In this document: positions 12,501-22,430 of the stretch, in pieces
Layout: the number at the start of each line of letters is the position of its first letter
How positions within the stretch are numbered: position 1 is the stretch's first letter
Assembly (NCBI GenBank): GCA_026874595.1
Contig: CM049318.1
Location: forward strand, 26,130,956-26,194,955
Reading direction: 5' to 3'
Source: Sipunculus nudus
Taxonomy: Eukaryota; Annelida; Sipuncula; Golfingiida; Sipunculidae
DNA length: 64,000 nucleotides
Program-made: the position numbers and the translations under genes
Notes under the pieces: generated by a model
Told to the model about the DNA's origin: nothing
Databases searched by the model: none
The model's input: only the letters and a program-made list of their open reading frames with translations

Positions 12501-14604
12501 CTGAACAAAGCGCGTGATTTCCCGGAGACCTTCCACTCACACGCCTTGAGAAATGGAAGGATTCTTCGGGTTTGGCAAGCAGCCAAACACCCAGCAAACT
12601 GACGCTGGGTAAAACAAAATCTGATCAGCTCAGCGTGTAAACAAAGATGGATGCGCCAATGTGGAGCTCGTTGTGCGACATTGCAAGAGAGAACATTCGC
12701 AAACAGTGGGGGATAATTAACTGACCCCAGACCACACCAACAAGTTAGTAAAACGACTGTCCTGAAAGGTCCCTACTGCATTCTGTGTATTTCAACGGGT
12801 GTGGTTAAATATTACGCAGGAGGGAATTTCACAGAGACAGCACCGCCTGGTTGCCAAACCTGACGGACAACCGCGGTTTCGTGCAGTGGTTACAGTGGAG
12901 CGAAAAAATTAGCATCTAGCGTAACCGTTGCTTATAGAGCGTAGGTTCTTGCGATCGCCATCAGTTTAACCACATCACACGTCATATGCCATTCTACAAA
13001 CAAATGATTTATTTTCTATGAATGTTAAGGATAAACTCATGTGCCCCAAAAGATCTTGACCCTATATAATTTTTTATATCTTATTTAGGATGTCAGGTAC
13101 ATGCATTTAAAAAAATCATAATAAAATACAGAATCTTTATATAACCAAGAATAACACTTAAAAGTTTAAAACGCAACATTATTTCCATAGGGGTCCTATA
13201 ATTGTGATCAAGATTTATACGAGAGAAAAGGTTAAGCAAAATTTTAGTAATTTACAATCAATAGTGTTAAAATAAATGTGGAAAATAATTGAAGAGTACA
13301 AATCATAAAAATATTGCTACACTTTAAGGAACCCTGTGTATGTAGGACGGATCATACCAAGCACATTCAAATTTAGAACGACATTGAATACATGAATTAC
13401 AAACCAGTGTGGCATACCACAGAGTATTAACTATATGGGAATTGACAAAACACAATACTAAATTACGCAGCAATTGCCAAAGAATGTAAAAATATAATAT
13501 ACATATATATGGTATATAGATACACGATCAATTATTTATTAATAGTAATGTACGTGTAAGTAACAAATGTATGTGGACTATCATAGAATATAGCGCTCAT
13601 TATACTGTGGTGAAAGCTTTCAGTGCCACTTTATATTACGCTCAGTAGATACAGTTTAACAATGAATAAATATTAATCAAGACTCGGTTACTTTAATTAA
13701 AAAAATTAAAATACGTGTTTTCAAGTTCCGTTTAAAAACATTGACAATGCCCGAAGACAAAGAGATCATGTGAATGATTGTTCCACAATCGGGGTGCTTA
13801 TGCAGAGAAACTACGGTCTTGGAAACTTTTTGTTTTGGTAAATGGTCCTTCCTATAGTAAATTGTCAACTGCTGTTCTTGTTCTATAGGTTGTATTTGTA
13901 AAGTTCAATAATTCTCCCAAGTAATCCGGGGCCATAATCAATATCATAAACAGGTTTCAGCCACAGGGAAGCTGAACTTGTAAAGCGAGTGCGGTTGTGG
14001 CTAGTCTAAAACAGGCATTTCAGCGGAATATCTTAATCATTTGAATAGGTTTATAACTTCTGCTAAAATTAAGCAATATTTAATCTTATACCATTTCCCG
14101 ACAAGGGTATTGTGTATAAGCAGTTTTCCTAGGCCTTTAATGCCGCAGTAAGCATGGTACTGGATATAGTTACCCCCGTATATATACAGTTAAATGCAGG
14201 ATCCGGGAATTAGGAAAAGGACGGGGGGGTTCAACCCAGGAGGACTAATGAAAAACCTAAAAAAAAGGTCAACAGTTCCGGAAAAGAGGGGGGGGGGGGG
14301 ACAGGCCGCAAAATTTTGTCTGAACCCCTTGAAAAGGGTAACTTCAGAGGAAAAAGTCCAGACCCCCCCCACACACACACACACGCACACACTTGATCCG
14401 CTTACATTATGTAAGTTATATCTTACATTTTAATCACCCGGCAGAACTATAGAAACCGGGCTTCAGCCTACCGCCGGTTCTATAGTGGCTCCAATCACCC
14501 TTGTAGGCATTATTTCAAGTAATACATTTCTATATCTAAGACCCGTTATCTGTGCTTTGCCAACTTACCTTCTTCAGATGACAAGAGCAATTGCAACAAG
14601 CCAT
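4336..14604 (-). CDS. gene A: seven-microexon gene, small Cys-rich/coiled-coil protein
   Basis: Minus-strand gene model with coding exons at 14604-14569, 12412-12371, 9992-9951, 9222-9163, 6165-6120, 5869-5822 and 4376-4336. Every junction is AG/GT, and most donors are GTAAG. Exon phases agree at every junction and the total is 315 nt, encoding 104 residues plus stop. The order is a Cys-rich start, three exons with heptad-like L/I spacing, an Ala/Gln-containing exon, a hydrophobic Met/Pro/Leu exon and an acidic tail. No catalytic motif, signal peptide or membrane segment is visible, so a small coiled-coil oligomer is plausible (inference). Gene B is a paralogue 35-48 kb to the right. The family is not recognised. 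Least certain are the exon 5 donor and whether further in-phase exons exist in the introns. AATAAA-like signals overlap and follow the stop. Confidence 0.66.
4955..5773. repeat. cluster of (TA)n microsatellites with a duplicated flank
   Basis: TA tracts occupy about 4955-5003, 5255-5312, 5383-5426, 5601-5656 and 5728-5773, all in the last introns of gene A. A flank phrase (TATACATTAAGGTTCAATAC, then CACAGTGAAAGT) occurs at 4908 and again near 5426. A short C-rich stretch ending ATACGCCACTG (5320-5381) looks like a MITE end caught between the tracts. The apparent Ile/Tyr-repeat proteins here are translations of the microsatellite, not genes. Confidence 0.85.
5822..5869 (-). CDS. gene A exon 6
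   Basis: Acceptor CACCATTGCAG and donor GTAAGTAT flank 48 nt (phase 1 to 1). In the model frame it reads RQQHMVPILGPLLYH after the split codon. The MVP stretch is comparable to MAP in gene B's 47128-47157 exon (SLMAPSAFV). All three frames are open, so phase rests on the neighbouring exons. Confidence 0.58.
6120..6165 (-). CDS. gene A exon 5 (donor uncertain)
   Basis: Acceptor ATTTTGCAG followed by a 46-nt exon reading IMLLLEAKSAAAPQE plus one base, ending at donor GTGAGG. This donor joins exons 4 and 6 in a frame that stays open to the stop. A second donor, GTTAGT at 6095-6100, lies 19 nt further on at the position that aligns with the gene B donor at 52901, but its 65-nt exon shifts the frame and puts TGA at the next-but-one junction. 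Intron sequence to the right (6290-6410) aligns with the intron beside gene B's 52902-52943 exon. Confidence 0.5.
6532..6591. repeat. (TA)n microsatellite
   Basis: Uninterrupted TA dinucleotides of about 60 bp lie in the intron between gene A exons 4 and 5. Confidence 0.9.
6775..7500 (+). mobile_element. family II hairpin element, truncated copy
   Basis: Starts with TTTAGCCCTCGGCCTATA, a short loop and ATAGGCTGATAAGATATTGTCGTC, the same hairpin-plus-TTGTCGTC head as the complete element at 50791. The core shares 'GGGATATCTC', 'AAAATATCGG' and 'GGTGGCGTCACCAACAAT'. The tail (GGCTGAGGGCATTTGTTAGC, then TTCTGCAG) matches the end of the 50.8-kb copy but lacks the final CTAGTT. No coding capacity. 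Confidence 0.55.
7540..8060 (+). repeat. family V tandem-core repeat
   Basis: Three diverged units carry 'TGGTGGCGG/GCGCCA', 'ATCTCAG' and 'GGTTTAATGTA/TGGTGTATT' phrases and the 'CATGTCCACCC..CTTGGATAGC' block also found at 2.6-3.3, 8.5-8.9 and 26.9-28.2 kb. The repeat lies within the intron between gene A exons 4 and 5. Confidence 0.5.
8125..8425. repeat. inverted-repeat (MITE-like) unit
   Basis: 'TTATTACGTAAACATAATTG' plus TGAGCT (8147-8172) is repeated in inverted orientation as AGCTCACAATTATG, then TTAACGTAATAA (8318-8343), giving an arm of about 26-30 bp around a 145-bp centre. A C-rich run follows, and a third partial copy of the arm's inner part (GTTGTGAGCTTTTCTGTATTA) lies at 8399-8418. 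Confidence 0.6.
8455..8965 (+). repeat. family V tandem-core repeat with right end
   Basis: Units contain GGTGGCGCCACCTACAATCA and related phrases. The stretch ends near 8930-8965 with GTAGTCGCTTGTTAACACTCC, the same terminal block as 3282-3318, and gives way to unrelated sequence containing gene A exon 4. Confidence 0.5.
9163..9222 (-). CDS. gene A exon 4, 20-residue exon shared with gene B
   Basis: Acceptor TTTTTACAG and donor GTAAGTAAG flank 60 nt in phase 0, reading FQNYKLEIKNWFKQIPKGIE. The gene B exon at 62701-62760 reads FNGYKIRISRWLQNVPKDVP: same length and phase, with F, YK, I, W, P and K at identical positions. A second AG (TTTCAG) lies six bases inside the exon and would drop two residues; the match to B favours the outer acceptor. 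Confidence 0.75.
9951..9992 (-). CDS. gene A exon 3, duplicated coiled-coil exon
   Basis: Acceptor GTGTTTCAG and donor GTAAGAAA flank 42 nt in phase 0, reading TEYLKQLVQAKDQE. The flanking intron resembles that of exon 2: a poly-G run, GATAAACAA and 'TATTATATTAGATTGAT' occur in the same order upstream on the plus strand in both units (about 9585-9850 and 11877-12140). This supports tandem duplication of an about 2.4-kb exon unit. Confidence 0.72.
10370..10850 (-). mobile_element. family I hairpin element, minus-strand fragment
   Basis: Read on the minus strand from 10850: TTAGCTGTAGCGAACACCC, TTTGTCCGGCGTCCGTC, then 'AGGGCACAAATCGTAACCGT' and three units of about 150-160 bp sharing 'AAATTAGGTCACCGTGACCT'. 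This matches the head and core of the 23.5-25.2-kb elements. The right-hand terminus (CCCATGGGNCACTTGTTT) is missing. It lies in the intron between gene A exons 2 and 3. Confidence 0.65.
12371..12412 (-). CDS. gene A exon 2, 14-residue coiled-coil exon
   Basis: Acceptor TTGTTTCAG and donor GTAAGAAT flank a 42-nt phase-0 exon reading MEDLQQRLIAKEQE. Its length is exactly two heptads, with hydrophobic residues at coiled-coil spacing. It is a duplicate of the exon at 9951-9992: same length and phase, same acceptor and donor context, and a matching end (AKEQE against AKDQE). Confidence 0.72.
12450..14180. other. gene A intron 1, no element recognised
   Basis: A locally GC-richer stretch at 12490-12970 contains GTTACGCTC near its left edge and AGCGTAACCG near its right edge, possibly weak terminal inverted repeats of an old DNA transposon, but nothing diagnostic. 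From 13000 to 14180 I see only AT-rich intron with no paired splice signals. Confidence 0.4.
14190..14400. repeat. G/C-rich MITE-end-like sequence
   Basis: 'GCAGGATCCGGGAATTAGG' followed by G runs, a 14-G homopolymer near 14286 and a (CA)n tract near 14372-14392. The GGATCC head resembles the other GGATCC-type termini at 14672, 21631 and 22375. It is 170 bp downstream of gene A exon 1, in intron 1. Confidence 0.4.
14569..14604 (-). CDS. gene A exon 1 (start codon exon)
   Basis: Encodes MACCNCSCHLKK. The ATG sits in a strong context (A at -3, G at +4) and the exon ends on a codon boundary at AAG|GTAAGT. Five of the first eight residues after Met are Ala/Cys/Cys/Asn/Cys, with a fourth Cys two residues on. 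Such an N-terminus could be lipidated or bind metal, which is inference only. Just upstream, a MITE-like repeat begins near 14664, so any 5'UTR or promoter in the intervening 60 nt is short or spliced. Confidence 0.58.
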
Positions 14605-14663
14605 GTTGCCCCGAGGAAGCGTTCGCTGTTTCTGGTGAACCACTTGTTAATAATAGGTGGGAA

Positions 14664-14935
14664 GTGACCAGGGACGGATCCAGGTAAAGGAGAAACGAAG
14701 GGGTGGGGAATGCTTAACCATGATATGTTTATAAAACTAAAACAAAAATGTTCATAGCTCCAAATATATAAGCTGCATTGAAACTGATAATTGATGGACA
14801 TATTAATCCATCCCGTTTTATAACGATTTACAAAAAAAATCAGTAAAATAAGGGGCAGAACATTTTGCCTCTTAAACAACCCCCCCCCCCATTCTCCTCT
14901 TCCCCAGAACCACCCCTGGTGCGACTCCAAAATGA
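14664..14935. repeat. MITE-like repeat upstream of gene A
   Basis: Begins CCAGGGACGGATCCAGG, and its far end (CCCCCCATTCTCCTCTTCCCC, then ACCCCTGGTGCGACTCC) is an imperfect inverted counterpart (CCAGGG...CCCTGG). Internal sequence is AT-rich and non-coding. It begins 60 bp upstream of the gene A ATG and so may contribute to or displace the promoter (inference). Confidence 0.4.
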
Positions 14936-15319
14936 GGCTGGTTCAACCCGTACTCATTGTTGCCAAGCAAGCACCCACCCCATCGCAACTTGTATTTGTA
15001 CCGGGGAAACCGTCACACCCTCAATTCATAACTTCCAAAGGATTGAATTGAACGGGCCTGTTGGCGGACGGGCAAATAGGTGCATTTTGTACCGTCAGTA
15101 GTATTGTTACAGGGGTCTACGCAGCGAGCAAAATTCTTTTAACAGACATGCAGGGCTACACTTGGATTTTCTCTTGGCCCATTTGAGTAACAACTGCGTG
15201 CGTAACAATTCACAAATTAGCCATCATGAGTGATTTTCTATCATTTCCTGGTTTATTTTGTTAGGATTTCTATATACAGGAAAACAATGTAGGATCAATG
15301 CCTACTTCTTATAAAGTAC

Positions 15320-15610
15320 ACTAAGAAAAAAGGGTTCAAGCTAGAACCCAAAAGGGTTCTTTGTAACGGACTGAGTGGGGACTAGGGAACCTTATAAGGA
15401 TCGCTTTGTAACCTTAAAGACAGGGTTCATTCAGGAACCTCCCTATAGATTTCTTTGATTGAACCTGTAGGATTCCATCTAGAACCTATTCTGAGGTTCT
15501 GAGTGGAACCTCCAAGGTTCTTCATGATAGACTGAGTGGGGAATCTTTCAAGGTTCTTTATGGAACCCCATGTGTACGGTTCTTTATAGTACCTTCAATG
15601 CAGTCTTGGA
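15320..15610. repeat. GGTTCT/AGAACC-rich repeat
   Basis: Within 290 bp, GGTTCT or GGTTCA and their inverse AGAACC or GGAACC recur more than a dozen times, with two copies of 'GACTGAGTGGGGA' near 15370 and 15530. The alternating orientation would allow several small hairpins. No coding potential. I cannot place it in a named family. Confidence 0.6.
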
Positions 15611-16495
15611 TGTCATAATACGCTTATGATAAATCAATCACCAGTCATATGTCAATATTTAAGGTAAAAAGTGTTGATAAATTATATGAAAAATTATAAA
15701 AGCTTTTCTCATAGAATGTGGGTTACCGGAAAAAATAATATATAATTTTGTATCCTGTTAGTATGATAAATCCTTCCACTTGAAATAAAAACACTTTTTA
15801 AGGAAACACATTTTTTTTATATTGTTGTAAAGATCGACATGTGAAAAAATGCGCGACAGCCAAAACGGATTTGCATATTAATGCACCTAAATAATATTAG
15901 TTGGCATTTTAAATGCAGAGTTCATTAATACCTCACACAGTTCATAGCTGATTCCTCAGTATGAATACTTATAAATTCCTTTCTCTTTTGGAATAGTTCA
16001 ACGTAGACCAAGTCTTTGATATTTCAGGTAAATTTGTATGTTTTGCCTGCAATAATTACATTTTGCTTGTTATGCTAACAATGAAACTGCATACTTCGTA
16101 ATTCGTACTATCTTACTCTTCCGCACACACAAACATAGAGCGAAAAGAATTAACAATAATGTATAATCGAGAATGTACCGTTCCTTGTTGGTTTGATAGC
16201 TGGTGTACATCACGAATGCAGTTTTGTTTATTTGCGTGTTTTTTTGGTACATGTATATCTCATGTCACTCCAGATCCTCTTTTGTAGTAAATCTGTATCA
16301 TAGAATTAGTTGTCTGTTTTACAAAGTCGTAGCAACATAAAATCGAAAAACAGCAGTCAGCAGGTTGCGCTAAGAGTCAATTACTATTGTTTCGGGTCAA
16401 CCAGTGAATGATTCATTCAAAAGAAGCCTTATTTATTTATAGTGAAGTGACGAAAACATTTTTAAGAGGATAAGTTTTGTAAAGAAAAAAATGGC
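15610..16495. other. no gene or element recognised
   Basis: AT-rich sequence with short poly-T and poly-A runs. The only ORF of note (60 codons on the minus strand at 16070-16252) shows no splice or family support and is not called. Confidence 0.5.
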
Positions 16496-16497
16496 TC

Positions 16498-19269
16498 TTT
16501 TTAGCTGAGCTGACTGAAGGTCATTAGAGCTATCGCGATTATTTTTTTTCTCCATCGTCCGCCTGGCTTTCCGTTACAGGGCACAAGTCGTAACCGCTGG
16601 ACCAAACAGAAACGTTTGACATAGAGATCAATAAAATATCTCTGGTAAAACCTGACATTAGGTCACTGTGATCTATATTCTCTGAGTTACAGGGCCTGTT
16701 ATTGCACCCCAGAATCATTTAAAAAATTATACAATCCCTTCAATATCTGAATAATTAATGCATTGATTACCATGACTCTTTCCATGCATATTGATCATGG
16801 AGAGTTTCATCATTTCCTAAAGACTCGTGGCACAAACGTCACTTGTTCTAATTTTACTTATAATTTTCTATATTTTGAGACTTTAAAATGAAGTAGTCCG
16901 GCCATTAACAGGGCACAAACCGTAACCGTAAGACCTAAAAACTTCTAACTGTACTTTCGTACGATACAATATGTAAAAATTGTATCCGTTGGGCAAATCT
17001 CCTTTGAAACGTGAAACTATGTCATGGTGACCTATATTCTGCGAGCACATGAACAAATTTCAATGCAATTTATAGTGAACACTGAAAAAGAATCAAGATT
17101 AAGTCTCAAAGTTATTTTTTAAACTTTATATTTATTTTGTGATGATTTCGCAAAATGAACACTAGCTATAATAGGGGGATAGATTAAAAATTTTCTTATG
17201 CAACAGGGCACACAGATTTCTTGTGGACGGGTTTATATATTTTTGTTAAATTATAGTTTATCATCTCCAGGATTTCTTGTGAACGTGTGAATATATCTTC
17301 GTTAACTTACAGTTTATCATCTCCAGGATTTCTTGCGGACGAGATAATATATTTTTGTTCAATTATAATTTAACATCTCCAGGATTTCTTGTGAACGTGT
17401 AAATATATTTTTGTTAAATTATAGTTTATCATCTCCAGGATTTCTTGTGGACGTGTTAACATATTTTTGTTAAATTATAGTTTATCATCTCCAGGATTTC
17501 TTGTGAACGTGTTAACATATTTTTGTTAAATTATAGTTTATCATCTCCAGGATTTCTTGTGGACGTGTTAATATATTTTTGTTAAATTATAGTTTATCAT
17601 CTCCAGGATATCTTGTTGACGTGTTAATATATTTTTGTTAAATTATAGATTATCATTTCCAGGATTTCTTGTGGACGTGTTAATATATTTTTGTTAAATT
17701 ATAGTTTATGATTTCCAGGATTTCTTGTGGACGTGTTAATATATTTTTGTTAATTATAGTTTATCATCTCCAGGATTTCTTGTGGACGTGTTTATATATT
17801 TTTGTTTAATTATAGTTTATCATCTCCAGGATTTCGTGTGAACGTGTTAACATATTTTTGTTAAATTATAGTTTATCATCTCCAGGATTTCTTGTGGAGG
17901 TGTTAATATATTTTTGTTAAATTATAGGTTATCATCTCCAGGATTTCTTGTGGAGGTGTTAATATATTTTTGTTAAATTATAGGTTATCATCTCCAGGAT
18001 TTCGTGTGAACGTGTTAATATATTTTTGTTAAATTAAAGTTAATCATCTCCAGGACTTCTTGTTGACGTGTTAATATATTTTTGTTAAATTATGGTTTAT
18101 CATCTCCAGGATTTCTTGTGGACGTGTTAATATATTTTTGTTAAATTATAGTTTATCATCTCCAGGATTTCTTGTGAACGTGTTAATATATTTTTGTTAA
18201 ATTATAGTTTATCATCTCCAGGATTTCTTGTGGACGTGTTTATATATATTTGTTAAATTATAGTTTATCATCTCCAGGATCTCTTGTGAACGTGTTAATA
18301 TATTTTTGTTAAATTATATTTTATCATCTCTAGGATTTCTTGTGAACGTGTTAATATATTTTTGTTAACTTATAGTTTATCGTCCCAAGGATTTATTGTG
18401 AACGAGATATTATATTTTTGTTAAATTAAAGGTCATCGTCTCTAGGATTTCTTGTGAACGGGATAACATATTTTTTGTTAAATTATAAAACATCATCTAC
18501 AGGATATCCTGTGAACGGGGTAATAAATTTGTCTTTAAATGTGATATACAAAATGTTCAAAGTTCTCCGAGGAGTTTGAAAACTTGTTATATTACCCTTA
18601 ATCTTGAACTTCTCTCGCGTCATATCGACCTTCTGATATTTCGACCAGTGTTTTTACATCTAGGTCTCAGGAACGCATTATAAGGCCCCATGAAGATGCA
18701 AAAATTTTCGTCATTTTTGACAACGTCTCATTGCCTACAGGTGCACTGTCAATTTACATAAACCACACCATCCGTTAGAATTTTTGAGTGTGTTTTTATA
18801 ATACCAACCATGAGCGAGAAAGGTTCCGTTTCAGTTTTGGTTGTGAGTTTACATGTATTCTCTTGTTTTAAATAATCATACGTAGAATAATGTTAGAATA
18901 ATCGGTGGTTTTACCACAATATAAATGCAACATGGTTAAAACTACTGCGATACATTCCTCGATATTGCTTGTATCACGACTCAAGTAGGCTTACTAGCCT
19001 AATTTTCATTTCCTGTCGAGTCGGTTTGTCACGGCTAGTTCTTCTCTTTTACCTTGTACAACCTGTATAGACCAGTTATGATTGGATTCAGTCTTCACAT
19101 ATGTGCGCCCTATCAGCTTAGGGAAAGCGCTGTAAACTTTGGCGTAAAAAGGGCAAAGTTCGAGATCTGAAGTGAATCTCAATTTGGCTTTCAGATGATA
19201 AAATGTGCGAATGTTAGGCTAAAATCTAATGGCAGTCAGCTGAGCCTCATGACCAATGGGTCACTTTTC
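16498..19269 (+). mobile_element. family I hairpin element carrying a minisatellite
   Basis: Left end TTTTTAGCTGAGCTGACTGA leads into GGTCATTAGAGCTA (imperfect hairpin), then CGTCCGCCTGGC and 'AGGGCACAAGTCGTAACCGC'. Right end is AGCTGAGCCTCATGACC, then AATGGGTCACTT, the decayed form of the TGGCCCATGGGCCACTTGTTT terminus seen at 25254. In between lie two or three diverged core units and then a 56-bp minisatellite. It is non-autonomous: no replication, helicase or transposase gene is visible. Hairpin head, tandem core and terminal palindrome resemble bivalve pearl/Helitron-like elements (inference). Confidence 0.6.
17214..18535 (+). repeat. 56-bp minisatellite, about 23 copies
   Basis: The unit runs GATTTCTTGTGGACGTGTTA, then ATATATTTTTGTTAAATTAT and AGTTTATCATCTCCAG. 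Spacing is 56 bp with occasional single-base indels. Central copies are nearly identical; the last three or four diverge (CCCAAG for CTCCAG; GAACGAGATA), the usual pattern of an array homogenised at its centre. The main variants are GTGGACGTGTTA and GTGAACGTGTTA, which are interspersed and suggest higher-order copying. Confidence 0.95.
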
Positions 19270-21460
19270 ACTTTTGGTCGCTATTATAATTTATGATTTT
19301 AGTGCAGGACGCTGTTTTCTTTCGTGCCTAGTTCAAATTTATATCTGTTGTATTGGGATGAAATGGTTTGAGAACAAAAGCTTGACAGATATTATTTATT
19401 TCCAGAAGAGCACTGTATAGTGGAACCCCGCCTTGTGGCCACCCCACAATTGCGACCACCCCACAATGACGACCACATTTCTGGGTCCCGGATATTTTAA
19501 AGTGTTATTTCAATTATAAAAGACCCTGTATTAACATTAGGCCCAAGTCACTAATCTTGCCGAATGTCACTGCAGGGCAAATGTGGCATCATAGAGGGCA
19601 TAATTAATTGATTGGCCATTCCTCATGGATGTACGTCCTGGGCATTAATTATTGGTACTGGCCGAAAACCTATCAATGTCCCTTGTTGAATGATAATTGT
19701 CTGTGTTCTGACTGCCTAATGTGCGGGGGTTTTAGGTCACTATATCTACTACTTACACGTTTGCTTTTAATCGTAATACATGTAATGCATGTAACTATTT
19801 ATATATTCTGCACAACTTAATTGGTAATATTCTTCTTGCCTTGTATGCCTAAAAATACAAGATTGTTATATATTGCTGTAGCAGTCGGCAAGCCGGTTTT
19901 CAGAAATAAAAAATGTTTGCAAAATTTCATAACTGTTTTGTACTGATGATAATAATAAATCCCTGAAAACATAATAAAAATAAGATTACTAAGAAATATC
20001 CGCACAAATATACAAGTATGAAAAGTATTTATCGATGGGAGTGCTAAATTAGCTTTTCTTTATCTTTTTTCCTAAATCTTTTAATAGCCAGTCCCACCTG
20101 ACATTCAGCTGTCCAAATAGACCGGCCCTTGACGGTACTCATGATACAATGATATAGGAAGGAAGTAAGGGGCTCATGTATTAATGCTCAAATGTATTCG
20201 TGGTCCCCGTTCATGTTTACAAAAATATTTATTTTTATGATAATTTGGTTGAAAGGAAATTATTGCAAGCAATGATAAGGGGCCTTCAAATCATTATTAG
20301 TTGATCTTTAGAAGAGCAAATACTTTTTTAACGCAAATCCGTTTTATCAAAGTTAGGCTTCAAATACCATTCATTAAGCAGATATTTTGACTTATTTAAC
20401 AGTTACCGTTGTCTTATCTTAATGAAATATTAATTTGAAAGACAACTGTTTATCATGAATTTTGTGTCTGTTTTTTATGCCCTGAAGCAACTCTTCATCC
20501 TTATATGACAAAACAATTACTATAACAATGAATTTTATATGCATATCTTTAGTACTGGTATTAAAGACAGTTTTTTATTTGTTATGCTTTCTAAGCTCTT
20601 CGTTCATTGACATAACAGGAAAAAAAATACGAAATGTTTTTTGTGTTACTCTCTGTCGTTAACCACGTCCTCTCTATTCACCTCGCGGAACAACCTCCCG
20701 CGCAGGGCCAAGATCTATTATTCATATTAATAAACCGTGCTGACAAAGATGGATTTACACTCGTTTGTCCTGACATTTGAAAATTTCACTGACCCTGCAT
20801 GGTCAATACTGTACACAAAAGTGTCACCCTTAATTCCTGGGCCCTCACTTGTGATGTCGGCAGACAATAATAGTTAAACCCCCAATTTATCCAGGTAATC
20901 CTTTTGTATAATGTTGACATGACCACAACATTTATCACTGCACTATCAACTTGCATTTACACCTTCAACAAATCTGGAAACAGTTTCCAGCGCAAAAAAA
21001 AAAAAAAACAACAAAAAAACATACAAGCAAGCACGTGCATAAGTTTTTGGTTATATCTACGATGCCGTGTCATGGATATTACACCGCAATTAGATCCATA
21101 AGTATGGCAAAATATATAAAAAAATATATCTATGGACAAATTTTACGTTGAATAGATCGACTGGTACGGCAAATTATAAAATATATTTAACGGACAAATA
21201 CTTAAAATTGGTATTATTTTGAATGGATGCTGTCGATACCTGCTATATATTTTCTCCTTAAATTTAAAAAAAATTAGTTAAAAAAAAATCCTTATTTCAA
21301 CGTAAAAGCAATGTTGAGCGAATAAATATGTATCCTAAACATTCATAGATTAATATTTTGTGTAGAGTATGGCCGCTGGTGATTGATGCGTCACCGAGCG
21401 TTAAAAGAAAAGTAAAAATACCATCGGAGGGTCGGCTCTTTCAAAGGCTCAACCACCAAA
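19270..21460. other. no gene recognised; possible transposon terminus at 19425
   Basis: 'TATAGTGGAACCCCGCCTTG' at 19416 followed by two copies of GCGACCACCCCACAA/TGACGACCAC looks like a terminal inverted repeat with subterminal repeats of a pogo/Tigger-type DNA transposon, but the other end was not found. The remainder is AT-rich, with no exon having paired splice sites. Confidence 0.35.
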
Positions 21461-21463
21461 GCG

Positions 21464-21529
21464 CAGGGGCGTAGCCGTCCGGTCGCATACAGTACCCGCC
21501 GTCCTTTATGAATTTCACTTAAGCTAATA

Positions 21530-21603
<74 letters not shown>

Positions 21604-22430
21604 GCATTAAATTGCCCTTGCTATAAGTGGCGGATCCGGAGGATGCGCCTTAGGCGCCTGGCCCCCACTGTGCTGCAATATCTCTCCTTATATCTAATTT
21701 TCCAAATTTGCGATTAATTTTCGTTTTTCATATTTCTTTTTATTTATTTGTAATTAGATTTTTTTTTAAGTTATCTGCAGTTTAATACTTAAGTTAATTC
21801 ATTGGTTGAGGATGAGGATATTCATGAACAGCTGCAGAACAACGTTAACTGCAGAGCACCAGACCCTATACTTGGGGTCGACCGTGAACAATCTAACGGT
21901 TCCTCTGGTGATCTCGCGATCTCTTAAGAGTCTTTTGTGCTCTCGAGACCACGGACCCCGGTAAAATACAAAGTTTAAGGCAAAAAATGAGACATAAAAG
22001 GTATAGTTCTTAGGCATCGCCCGCGTCAATTTCCCCCCCCCCATCATTTTTTTTTATTTTTATTTCATTTTTCAAGTAGATAAAAAATACAACTTTTGAG
22101 AAGATTTCCTTTGTTATAATTATGAAGTCCTTTTACCTGTTTAGCAAATAATTATGTTATTTTCATGCTTTTCCCTGGTCATATGACATTTTAATCAAAA
22201 CATACAAAAAAAGGTAAAAAATAAAAATATCGCCCAGCCGCACTGATTTCTGAAAAAAGTGCCAGAGAACCAAATCTTATTTTTTTGGCCGTATATAAGA
22301 CTTCAATATATCAGTTATTTCAGTCCGAGCATTACATTCATGTATATAGCCCCCCCCCCCCGTTTTCGAATATCTGGATCCGCCACTGATCATGGCCCTC
22401 TCCTCTCCCTCAATACTGGCTACGCCCCTG
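21464..22430. mobile_element. hAT-like MITE (outer of a nested pair)
   Basis: Terminal inverted repeat CAGGGGCGTAGCC at the left and GGCTACGCCCCTG at the right, perfect over 13 bp. CAGGGGCGTAGC is a common type of terminus among non-autonomous hAT elements (knowledge of the family). The flanks AAAGCG and AACGCG hint at a decayed target duplication. The interior holds a (TA)n tract at 21532-21599 and a second inverted-repeat element. No transposase. Confidence 0.6.
21625..22388. mobile_element. GGCGGATCC-type MITE nested in the outer MITE
   Basis: AGTGGCGGATCCGGA at the left pairs with TCTGGATCCGCCACT at the right, a 15-bp inverted repeat with one mismatch, 764 bp apart. A C-rich run (22350-22361) lies next to the right terminus; G/C runs next to GGATCC ends also occur at 1035, 14200 and 14880. 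No coding capacity. Confidence 0.62.

Noticed and set aside
16498-18535. CRISPR array
   Set aside because: The 56-bp units are contiguous without unique spacers and the DNA is clearly eukaryotic; this is a minisatellite.
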